64,000 nt of DNA, from positions 2,726,598-2,790,597 of the forward strand of contig OZ024784.1 in the NCBI GenBank assembly GCA_964017065.1. Direction: 5' to 3'. Each line of letters starts with the position of its first letter. The first letter of the stretch is position 1. The stretch comes from Haliclona indistincta. Its lineage: Eukaryota; Porifera; Demospongiae; Haplosclerida; Chalinidae. Of this stretch, positions 10,501 through 22,100 are shown one piece after another. Position numbers and translations under genes: made by a program. The notes beneath the pieces were generated by a model. That model searched no databases. It saw nothing but the letters and a program-made list of their open reading frames with translations, and was not told the DNA's origin.

Positions 10501-12903
10501 TGTAGCACGAGAGGTATGCACAGGAATGTTTGTGACATTGATGACAAGTGGCGTAGACACTGGCACTGGCTGCACATAGTTCAATAACGATAATGGAGGA
10601 TTCAACACTGGACACACGTCAACATAGCTCAGCTGGTTAGTACTCACCTATAGTATGTGCAAAATAAACTATATGCATGCCATGCATGGTTACTATAATT
10701 TTTATAGCTCACTGTAAGTATTGAACTGGAACTATTATTATCACTACTCTGTATTGAGCAGGTGAAGTTGTAAGGACACCATCCACAGTTCCCTTCAGTC
10801 TCTACACACACACTGCAACTATAGATGCAGACAATCAAAATCATTGCACCGCAGTGTTGTTTAGTACAAACATCACAAGAACTATGTGTAAACACCAACC
10901 TGACACCCAAAGAGCAGTTGTAAAATGTAAAGGCGTTATCTTTAGACAGAAACATTGTATTCGTCAAATTACTGTACAGACTGAAGTTAGTGGCTGCAGA
11001 AAGTGTAAGCACATGCATTAGAGCTCATTATAGTATGCTGTATTTATTATAGTATACTGTATTTACTTAGTTTTATTTCTGTGAGTTCAGGAGTGACAAT
11101 GGTGAGGTTACAAGTGAAGTCATCAGTTGACAATGTTGTATTGAACATGACATCGTGCTCCGTATTGCTGAACACACAGAGATACTCCTCTCCAGACAGA
11201 GTAGGTGGTGGAATGGTAGGTATGAATGACAGTCTAACCTATAATGTCATGTGTATATAGTTGTCTACACACCATGACTTAAGAATGTTTCAACTTACAA
11301 CATGATTTGTGTTGAAGTCATCTCTGTTAACCGTCACTGAGTCAGTGCAGTTAGTCTGCTGTCCCTGGCGTATGTATCTTTTTGTGTTGTCGAAATTCTT
11401 GCACTCATTACTGCGGGAACATTTTCTCTCAACACTGCACCAACCACACAGTGGGTCTCCATTTGTGACACAGCTTGTGCATGTATTGAATTGAGAACAG
11501 ATCTCCAATGGTAGACTGATAATCTAAAATTGTTGATGAGTACAAAAGTCAACAAAGATGAAGTCTTGCCTGATTGCCTGCAGTAGCATACACATAGTTT
11601 GCTCCTGAAGGTCGAATGAGGCCAGTCACTTCCGAAGATACAGGGATATCATAGAGAAGTGAAGTCACTTGGAAAAGGTACTGCGATGGATACAAACAAT
11701 TAATATAAGTCAAGAGTTGTGTAGCTGACCTTTTCAACAAAATATTGAAAATTTTTTTCAATGCCTATGAATAAGAATCGAGAAGATTCAAGTATGACTA
11801 CCACACTACTGGTCACTACTCGATTAAGTGGAATCATATTGATCGGTGGAGTGGAAAGCAATGTAAGAATAAGAGATTCATCAGATGAATTGAAGTTGCA
11901 CAGTGAAGGATTAGTAGTAGTCTGGAAGAAAAAAATTAATAATAAAACATTATAGGATGACATCGTAACAACTGACATTTGCAAGTGCTGCACAGCTTAG
12001 GAAGTTACCAGAAAAAGGCACATTAGAAAGTGCACTGTGTTTTATTAATAGACAATATTGAAAGAAAAGGTCCAAGTTATAGTCTACATCCATCATGTCA
12101 TAGTTCAGTACATTACCATCAAAGCTCACTATCAGTGTACTATCTATCAATGAGACTCCAGTAACAATAGGACGGGTACTACTTCCGGACCTCAGCATCA
12201 TTTCTTGCACTGCACTAAACCTTTCTTTGTTACTGTTGCATACTCTTGTTATGATCAATCGTGGAGGATTGATGTGGACTACTGACAAAAAATACGAGTA
12301 GCCTCTGTAGTGAAATCCATGGTATATTTTTCGAGCAATTTGAAGACTTGATGATCCTGAATCAAAATCTCTTGATAGCAGTACACCTCCTAACCCTCTC
12401 TGCAACAATTGAAGATTGGGATCATTTTCAAATTTAGCAGCTGCCACATAAAAACTCATATCAAGATCAGGTGGTGAGTTGAGTGCAGTAACAGTGCTTT
12501 CTCTATTCTGATAGAAACTGAGATTATTAAATGTGGAGTTTATCACACTTAGATCATTGGCTGGATGAAAGGCACAAGTGTTATTGTCAAAGCACAGTAC
12601 GAGCCAGTTACCATCATAGGTTCCACTCATTGCTACACAGCCTTCAGCTGGAACTTTCTGAAATTGTTCCAGCTGGCTTGAGAGTTGATAGAGATGCCCA
12701 CCAGAACAAACAAAGATGCTCCCATTACTGCCACTGACAATTAGCTGTCGAAGCTCTTCTCCAGTTTGATTGCCAGCAAGTAGAAAATCTGCAGACACTG
12801 CAAGTTGTATATTCGCTAATGCTGCAAGAAACACGAAAGAGACCAAAATTGCAACTGCCATGATGACAAGTTTGTTTGTCTTGCAAGTTGCAACTTGCAA
12901 CAT
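7597..12903 (-). CDS. Plexin/MET-like Sema-PSI-IPT receptor with a short SH2-docking tail
   Basis: A multi-exon type I membrane receptor. A hydrophobic signal (IMAVAILVSFVFLAALANI) is followed by a Sema beta-propeller (about 12800-11560; YSYFLSVVHINPPRLIITRV). Three PSI modules follow: CSQFNTCTSCVTNGDPLCGW near 11480, CVETEGNCGWC near 10800 and CSSCLAQRL...CGWC near 10100. IPT/TIG domains come next (HPSSGPTTGGTTLTITG, FPTFGPAAGGTLVKLRG), then further diverged extracellular exons. One transmembrane helix lies near 8620-8530 (IVIPTVVSVVVVFVVIVIII). The cytoplasmic part is only about 270 residues, acidic and apparently disordered. It has DDQxPG repeats and the motifs VYQN, YEEL, YFAV, YDEP and YYVN. 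No plexin RasGAP, Rho-binding domain or kinase is present before the stop at 7597-7599. A final 54-bp in-frame stretch starting GTACCG may be an intron. Family by ectodomain is confident; ligand and signalling are unknown. Confidence 0.85.
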
Positions 12904-13144
12904 AACAACAGTTTAATTAATGGCAAGTCTATGAATAAACTTATCATTATAAGGTGTGGTCGAAGGTGCGGTTATTTTGGGGTGTTCTCGTGGTAAGTAT
13001 CGATCTTCTCCAGCTCCTTGCTGGACGCGTGTGCACGTGCGTTACATCGTATTGTACGTAACGGCTGTCACTGTTTCTCTGCTTCGTTATTTTTTCTCCA
13101 GATTTTCTGCTGCTAACAGTCATCCAGGAATCATCAAGTGACAA
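12904..13144. promoter_or_regulatory. Divergent promoter region, Sema receptor / NUP54
   Basis: A 241-bp interval separates the start codons of two divergently transcribed genes and must hold both core promoters and 5' UTRs. I see an ACGCGT/CACGTG-like CpG-containing stretch near 13024-13063 but no clear TATA box. Confidence 0.5.
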
Positions 13145-16100
13145 ATGCAAGGTGGTCTAAAGTTGCAACTAGGCGGTGGTGGTGGTGGTTTAGGAGGAGG
13201 AGGTTAGAGAGATGTGTTATGTGTTATTCATCTCAGGCAGCATCATTCACTTTGTACTTTAGGAGGACTCAAGCTTGGCGGACAAGCCACAGGACTAGGA
13301 ACGGGCCTAGGAGGAGGGCTTGGAACAGGGCTTGGACAACAGCGACCTGGAACTCTCGGGCTTGGTCAACAGGGTGGTACTGGATTGGGACTAAATACAT
13401 CAGCGAGTGGATTGAAACGTGGTGGCATTGAACAAGCTGGATTAAACCTTGGACAGAAAACTGGAACTGGACTGAGCCTTGGAGGAGGTGGTTTGGGTCT
13501 CGGAGCAGGTGAGAGTGTGCTGTGATCATTGGACTAGCTAATACAGTTACACAGGAACAACACAGATAGGTACTGGATTGGGTGGTGGTCTTGGAACAGG
13601 CCTAGGACAGCAGCAGGTATCTACCATAAACTTGGTTTGATCACAAATTTTACTGAAAAGTTTCACGGCAGAAATTTATTGAACAGAGTAATTTAATTTT
13701 GGGTGCAAATTCACAAAAATTATTAACTCACCAAATTTCTATGCTTATGTGCATAGTCAGCATGCTTTCTGTTATTACTTTTTTCAGCAGCAATTAGGAT
13801 TAGGAAGACTTGGAGGAGGTTTGGGAACAAGCAGTAGTGTGGGAACTGGACTTGGACGTGGTATTGGGACTGGAATTGGAGGTGGCCTGGGAACAGGTCT
13901 TGGAGGAAGTGGTCTTGGAAATCGACTTGGAGGTGGTGGATTGGGTACTGGACTTGGAGGTGGCGGATTGGGTACTGGATTTGGAGGTGGAGGATTGGGT
14001 ACTGGACTTGGAGGTGGAGGATTGGGTACTGGACTTGGAGGTGGTGGATTGGGTACTGGACTTGGAGGTGGTGGATTGGGTACTGGACTTGGAGGTGGAG
14101 GATTGGGTACTGGACTTGGTGGATTAGGAGCTGGTAATACTCTTGGTGGTCTCAGTTTAGCTGGAACTCAAAAAGGTGCTTGCATGTGCCGATCAATTAT
14201 GAATTGTAGAATGAGCCATAATGAACAGCATACATGTAGTACATACATTGCCATTCCCAGGTCCAGCTCAGGGTATTTTCAGCCAGTCCAGTCTTCAGTC
14301 TCAGAGTAACCAGACCACTCAACAGCAACTGATCAACACACAGCTGCTCATCAGTTCTGTTACGATGCCTGCTCTGTTTCAAGACGAGAGAGATGTCATT
14401 GTGAAGAAGTTTAATCAACTAGGAGCTTATTGTGGAGCCGGAATGGGCCTGGCAAGTTATGGCGGGCAAGCACAGCTGGTGGAATTCCAGCCTAGCAACC
14501 CACTGGCAAGGTTTAAGGTATGTCACACTGCACTATTGTATGCCGCCTCTGTGTGTATGCATGTGTGTGCATGTGTGTATGTATGTGTGCTTGCTTACAC
14601 AGTTACCAATTCTCTCTGCTCTAGACCATTTGTTATAGTCGTATACCGATGGTCAAAAATGAGGATGGATTGGTGGGACTCCAGTTTTCAAAGGAGTGTT
14701 CCATTCTCACTTCACAAAAGGATTCAGTGACTAAGTCCCTACAGAACATGTTGGGTGGTAGTCCTGTGTGCGTTGTTGTTGATAGTATCAGACCTCTTCC
14801 TAACAACTGGTTAGTGTTTGAATTTTGATTCAACTTATCTCTGATATATCCCTCCCAGCTCTGAGATGATTATCTACATACTAGGCCAGTCTCCTGTGGG
14901 CAGTACCAAGAGATTGTTAGCTACTGACACATGCATGTATCTTCAACAAGCTGCCAGAAAGGTGTTCTATGAATATTACAGACCATAGACTATAGGCTAC
15001 GCATAGCAATATGCTAGAGGGAATTATTGATGGAGGAGGGCTTTAGTACAAACCCACAAGTATTCTCATCCGTGTAGGTCTAATCCTGATTAATACATCT
15101 TTACACAGATCGGTTTAGATCCTTAGTTACTTTAGTGTGATGGTATGATAGTGATGTTAACAATGCAATCTGAAGTGATTTCAGCTGGATACACTCCATG
15201 ATATCCTCAATGTTGTGCACACCTGTAGTATGTAATACATGGGACTATAAATTTATGGTTTACCTGGTACTGCAAGCCTTTACTAACCCCGTCATGAAGC
15301 TAAGAGCTTCTTGATAAATGGTTGCTCGTATTTCATCATTTCAGTACTCAATCTAGTGATTTGGTCGGTCGAAAGTTTCTCTACTTTTTCTATTCTGTTA
15401 TGCACAATTTTTCCTCCATAATCAGCCTCAACTGGAAGCCATAGGAGTGTGTGGAGTTGCTCCTAAAACTGGATTCAGTGAGGAAGACCTAAAGGCCTAC
15501 TTAGCTTCTCCACCATCTGGTACGTGAAGGTTATGTAAACCGAGGTCCAATGGTGTATGTATAATAATATATCTCTATTCATTCTGTATGTCATGTGTTG
15601 GTATGAATCACACATACAGTGTGACTGTCAGGTGCATGAATTGGGAACTAACTTAGCTAGGTAATTTGTATCCCCTGACAGTTTGTTGTGTGCTGACTGC
15701 ATTGATGGCACTCATTTGACTGAGCAAACAGAAGACCTACTAGTGTATGCATTCTTGTATTCTACAGTATTGTGTTTTGTTGTGATCTGATGACTGATTA
15801 TGACGCTATGCACCTAACATACCATGCCCTTCTCATAGTGACACTTCCTCTTACTATTGGTTTCAATTGTGACTCATTGTTATGACACATTCTATTGCTA
15901 TATTTGGTTATACCTGTGTGTGTGTGTGTACATTTCTGTATATGTCTCAATTTTCGTTCTTCCCCTCTCTCATCCTTTCTTCGTAATCTTTTGGTTGTGG
16001 CACTCAATATGCTTACTCTTCTAGTTGCTGTAAATAGTTGCCTAAATGTCCTTGTACATGAGATGTGTGTGTAGGTGGGTACAATATGATCAGCATTGCG

Positions 16101-19100
16101 ATATAGTTCACGGTGCAGAACAATTCGGTGTCATAATTGTGTATTAGACCATACCACGTGACTTTCGACCAATCAGATCGCTCAAAAAGTGTGCATTAAA
16201 TAGCTTAATGCACGCTTGGGCACACTTTTATTAACGCGCACTTTATTAATGCACACTTTTAGGTAAACAAAGTAACAAAGATTGGTCGAAAGTCACGCAG
16301 TATGGTCTAAATATTACTAAATTCCTGTTATTGCATTGTGTACTTGAGACAGTAGCTTATTCCTGATGACCGCGGCTACCGGATACTGTAGCTAGCATGG
16401 TGCCGGATACTGCAGCTATCCTTATCATTGCATGGTGCCGGATACTGCAGCTATCCTTATCATTGCATGGTGCTGGATACTGCAGCTATCCTTATCATTC
16501 CATGGTGCTGGATACTGCAGCTATCCTTATCATTGCATGGTGCTGGATACTGCAGCTATCCTTATCATTGCATGGTGCTGGATACTGCAGCTATCCTTAT
16601 CATTGCATGGTGCTGGATACTGCAGCTATCCTTATCATTCCATGGTGCTGGATACTGCAGCTATCCTTATCATTGCATGGTGCTGGATACTGCAGCTATC
16701 CTTATCATTGCATGGTGCTGGATACTGCAGCTATCCTTATCATTCCATGGTGCTGGATACTGCAGCTATCCTTATCATTGCATGGTGCTGGATACTGCAG
16801 CTATCCTTATCATTGCATGGTGCCGGATACTGCAGCTATCCTTATCATTGCATGGTGCTGGATACTGCAGCTATCCTTATCATTGCATAGTGCCGGATAC
16901 TGTCATTACGATTGCTTCCATAATGACCAGATAATGGCTGATAATAGCTAGTGGACCGCAATAAGTGCACCTGGCGGAATTGAAATGATTGTGGGTATCC
17001 TCATGATTGCATGATGTACCGCAATGACTGTGGCAGTCCACATAGACACCTCTAAGCATATTATCAGGTCCCAATCTCCTGTTGGTGTGGACAATAATGT
17101 GACATAGGTCACTACACTGTGGCTACTAGACTGGAAGTGAATTGTCCAGACAAGCTATCTGCAGACATCCTGTCACAACCAAATTGCTTAGATATTATTT
17201 TGGTTTCTACTGTATATAATTTAGTTAATATATGATTTGATGCTTATCCCAAAAGTATAAGAAAGGATTAGTCTGTATTTTTACCGTCTGGTTATAGGTT
17301 GGCGCTTGTGGCACTCTGTGACTTTGTGTATAGTAAAACGTACAAGGGAATTTTGGCACTGGTGCTTGTTTAAATTTCACAATAACATCATCGATATGGC
17401 TTTTTTTGCTCTATATTGTTGATCTCTCTTTTCACTCTTCTTGATAGCTGAGTGTAGTATGCAGCAATAGGGCATCTGTGTTATTTGGTTGATCATTAAG
17501 TAATCATATTCATTTCAGTTGTGGTACTTATCGTCACTACTCATTGTCTGATAATGTCGACTAGCATACAAATAATGTAAGTTTGAAAATTTTTGCAGCA
17601 GTTCATCACTAAGTTGTTGAGCATAGTTGTAAAAATGATCGATTAGGAACACCTGGACCATCTCAGTTGCTGTTGCAGTGCTTCAACATACTTTTTGAAT
17701 ATCTGACTAGTAGTGTGTGGTTTGAACAACGAGGCTGCATCATGCATGTGCACTCCTATCTCTTCCACCACATGGTTTTTTATGAATCTGTTTTGACCAA
17801 CCAAGTTCTGTAAACATTGGTATTTTCTTTAGTATGGAAGCCTGACAGTTGTCTGCCACCTGTGCGAGCATGGGGTGATTTAGAGGTGGGAGGGGATGAG
17901 GGTAGAGCTCCAGGCCTGGTGGCGCCACTCGTATGTACTTGTGGTGCTTGTAATGAGAGTGAGAGAGGGACCTTGTATGTGTGTAATGAAGTGAGGTACA
18001 AAGCACAGCAAGGGGTGAAATCTGTGTACAGTGGATTGGAATGCACATTGTGGATGTGCATGCACATGTGTGTGTCTGTTTTACTTTTTGTGTGCATATA
18101 TTATTTTAAATATGCAAGTGTGTACGTGTTGGTATGTACGATGTATATGCACGTGTCCAAGTGTACTCTTGCCGTGTCTAGTTATATTGCATTACATCCC
18201 GCACTGTGTTACATAACCATAAATTATTATAAATGTTGTGATTTGCTGCTCATCTTCTTCGTGCTGTCTCAGCAGTGATGATGACACTCTCATTGTTTTA
18301 CCACATTAGAACTCTTGCTGTGATGAATTTGATTGAACTTTCCTGTCATCTATGAATACATTCAAAAATATATGAATATAGTTGTAAAGCATTCTGTAAA
18401 CAAATACTGGGCAATATTAGAATACCATGGAATATACTTTTTATCATACATACAGCGCTTGCTGTTGCTTAATTTAGCTAACTGATGGTAACTGTTTTGT
18501 GGTTACTAGATTATGGTTAGTTCCGTTTGCATCTGTTACAGATCGCTGTGTTTGGTCAGCATGTGAATGTGGCAATTCTCTAAACTACTATAAAGGACTT
18601 GTAGACTTCCTTCGCACCCCACCCGTTCTCCTTCAGTTGATAATGTTTGCATCCACTGAATTATGCCTCCTTATCTTCTCTCTTTTCCATTATTTAATAT
18701 GCGATAATGTAATGCTGTCAATTATTATGACCAGCGGAATCTATCACTGCTTGGCGTCTCACTGACTGGTCTGTTTGTGTTGCCTGCACTGCCAAACTAG
18801 GTAGTCTACTTAGTAAAGGTACCAGACTAGTGCTTGGTATTCCGACCATGCTCTGATGAACTGTTGTTGTTGGTCTCTGGAATGCTTGGAATGCTAGCTA
18901 CATTCATTTAAACCCGGAATGAAATATGATATTTATTGGTCAGTAGCATGTTGACGCCTCTTTTAGCTGCTATGGATGAGCTTCACTGAATACTGCAGTG
19001 TACAGCATGCCCACAGCATGCAGTCAGTTTGCAGCAATGCTAATGTAGAGTACAGCATGCAGTGCAATGATAATGTAGAGTACAGCATGCAGTCAGTTTG

Positions 19101-22100
19101 CTAATGTAGAGTACAGCATGCAGTCAGTTTGCTATTGCAGTGAAACAGCAATGAGCAGTAGTGGTATAGAGCGTGCAATCCAGAGTGCATGTGAAGTGCA
19201 ATGCTGTAATGCAGTGCAGAGCATAATGCAGTGTAATGCAGTGCAGAGCATAATGCAGTGTAATGCAGTGCAGAGCATAATGCAGTGTAAAGCAGTGCAG
19301 AGCATAATGCAGTGTAAAGCAGTGCAGAGCATAATGCAGTGTAAAGCAGTGCAGAGCATAATGCAGTGTAAAGCAGTGCAGAGCATAATGCAGTGTAAAG
19401 CAGTGCAGAGCATAATGCAGTGTAAAGCAGTGCAGAGCATAATGCAGTGTAAAGCAGTGCAGAGCATAATGCAGTGTAATGCTGTGCAGAGCATAATGCA
19501 GTGCAGAGCATAATGCAGTGTAATGCAGTGCAGAGCATAATGCAGTGTAAACCAATGCACTGTTGTGTTAGCATGCAATGCTGCAGTTTGGACCTTAAAC
19601 TAGTACATATAGGTATGCCTTTAATTAATTTTTTCTCTTTAGTTGTGTTAATTCAACTGCTTGTTAGCAAAGCTAACTCAACTGTAAACATAGGCCTGCC
19701 TTGTGCTCTTAAGTGCGCCTGTGCATACATCTACTCGTACTAATTGACTAATGAGCGTTCCAATGAAAACATGCTAAGTGGGTCATAATAGTGAGTCAAG
19801 GGTTTGTACAATGGCTATGAGTAGGAGGAGGGAGAATTGGGAGGCAGATAGGTGTGGTGAGAAGGTGCAAGAGAGTGAGTAAAGTTGATTGGAGGGAAAA
19901 GTACTAGAGTATAGATCCATAGCTCACTACCATTCACTTAGTGCATCTATACTGAGTTGAGCTAGCAACTGATGCATTGAGACAGTGGACTGGTATGCAG
20001 CTTAGCACCAGCTGATGCTAGTGTATGATGTAGCACTGTATTATTTTGAGAATTTTATCAGAGAAGCTCTCTAGTGTCTCAGCAAACCCTGCAACTAGCC
20101 TATACACAGTCTGTACCCTGCCTTGAGATTCATTATGACTGCTGTTTGCTACTAGTCTGTTTGCTTGTGACTGACCAAATTTCCTGAAACCTCCTAGTAC
20201 ATTTCCTAGTCTTCGTATTGAAGCTAGTGAAACCACTTAATTACCTGTGCACAATAAAAATTCTTTATTAGTTCTGTTTTGACACTTAACAGGTGCATAA
20301 GCTCTATACAACATAAGCACATGTGCCCTTGAACGCTCCTTGCCTTGCGACCTCCTCCTCCTCCAGCTGTGTAAGCTGGAGAGCCCATACTAGCTACTTG
20401 ACCCCCCTCAACTGTATGGGGGAGGGATGAAGGGGGAAGGAGGTGGGGAGGAGGGAGGCAAGAGGTGGCCATGTCCACCAACCACACCAACCATAGCTGC
20501 ACAGTATACGACCAGTTTATGAGGCCATAGAACCCTCCACCTGTTAATACTGCTTTAACCACTGTTTTCACACTCTGCCACATGTTGTTGCCGTGTGCCA
20601 GTTCTCACGGCCTTCTGTACTGCAACTATCGCAACTAGCCCAGCCCACAATCTCCTCCTCCTCCTTCTTTAGCCCTTGTAATACCTCACCCAGGTGTAGC
20701 CATTTTGTGGTGTTGCTGTACTGGTATCCCATTGATTGCCGCAACTGTTAGTGGTTCCTTTCCTGCCCTTATGTGCATGTGTTCATGCAATGGGAGGTGC
20801 ATACTGTGTGTTCGATAATTGTCAAGGGATTGATGGTTGGTTACGGGTACTAGGTCTTCAACTGAGCTACTCTACTTTGTTGTGGCATATTATATGCACA
20901 TTCTCATGCACAATACCGCACATGCGGCTATCATTATTTGTTTTTCACAGGTATATCGACACAGATATGGGAGCAGAGTCAAAAAGAAAACCCTGATCCA
21001 CAAAAGTAAACAATCAGTTTAGTATCAGGTGTACATTACGAACCCATATTATACCCTCGCTGCTCTAATGTACTGCAATATGTAGGGTTACACTGTCTTT
21101 CACTAATACCGCACATTGTATTACCTCAATGTATTTGTGGATTCACTAAGGAGACTTACCAGACACCTCCTGACTTTGAGAGGTGTGAGTATCCTTTGTA
21201 ATGGAGCACTAGTTGTACAGACAGGATGTTTCTATGGTTGCATAGGACTGGGTTTTTGATGCTCTTCAATCATCGCTTATACCACAACCTGTTGGGCTAG
21301 TTAGACCGAAGTGTGTTGACTGGTCTGTTGTGAAGCCTGTGCATTAAATTATGAACGGACATTTGTGCTGCAATTATTTTTATGATAGATTGTACCGTTG
21401 TGATTCAAATTTTTAAAGGCGTTAAAACAATGCTTGTTACCTAATATGGGATGCACATGACACGGTTGCGTGAGTGTAGTAAAAGACTAGAAGTCAACAT
21501 CATTTGAAAGTATTCTCTCACGCATTCCTGGCAATGGGTAGCTCTCCACCCTCTATCCCTCTCTTTGCCTTGTTCTCTTTCCCTCTGCAGATACATTCCT
21601 GTGGTTATTGTTGGATCGGCTGAGTTACTGGATAGGGTAAAACATCAGCAACAGGAAAGTCGTCAACATGAGCTCAGATTAGAGGTGAAACCATTTTGTG
21701 CTTGTTTACTGTCTTTTAATGGGTTGACAAAGAATAGTTAGCATACCCATGTAGCCTTTTCGGTTGAGTGGTTCTTAGGAAGATTCCAGTAATGGTAAGT
21801 CGGGAACCTGTTGCTCAATCTCGTCTGCATCTCTTGGGCATGGTGCATATGCTGTAGCGGAAATAGGAAAGGCCTAGTATTGGAGATGGCATTGAAGGCA
21901 AACAAAGAAACTTTCCTGACACCACCAATGAATTACTGGACCTCCATCTTTGATTTAGTGTTTCCATAATACAGACTCAAATTATGGAATGTAGACACCA
22001 TGTTATACCAATTTTCACAGTCACAGAATGTTTCAGTTTCACCAGCCCCTGAAATGTGGACACCCATTAATTTATACAACTTTTTCTGTTCACACCAATG

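Larger units (their letters stand above)
15523..20950. other. 5.4-kb NUP54 intron, repeat-rich
   Basis: This intron is far larger than the 45-100 bp typical of the window. It holds a MITE (16144-16310), a 35-bp minisatellite (16396-16905), short 30-bp direct repeats (about 19041-19135), a 27-bp minisatellite (19207-19550) and a possible nested minus-strand gene (20018-20583). Elsewhere (15540-16140, 16910-19000, 19750-20010) I see only AT-rich sequence with no supportable exon. Confidence 0.7.

Noticed and set aside
13810..14127. ORF of repeated VLDLEV
   Set aside because: Out-of-frame reading of the NUP54 GLG minisatellite; the NUP54 frame is conserved.
15685..15760. Short peptide CADCIDGTHLTEQ resembling a DDE transposase motif
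   Set aside because: Only about 20 residues are open and no other catalytic block or terminal repeats surround it; chance is likely.
16397..16951. Three long overlapping plus-strand ORFs of 150-184 codons
   Set aside because: All are reading frames of the 35-bp minisatellite; the same peptide cycles through frames.
17817..18278. ORF of 153 codons in the NUP54 intron
   Set aside because: It has no ATG at its beginning, cysteine-rich low-complexity sequence, and no recognisable domain.
16396..19551. Possible CRISPR-like regular repeats
   Set aside because: Units abut without unique spacers; these are eukaryotic intronic minisatellites.
19101..19578. Long ORFs on both strands, 131-157 codons
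   Set aside because: Artefact of the 27-bp minisatellite, which lacks stops on both strands.
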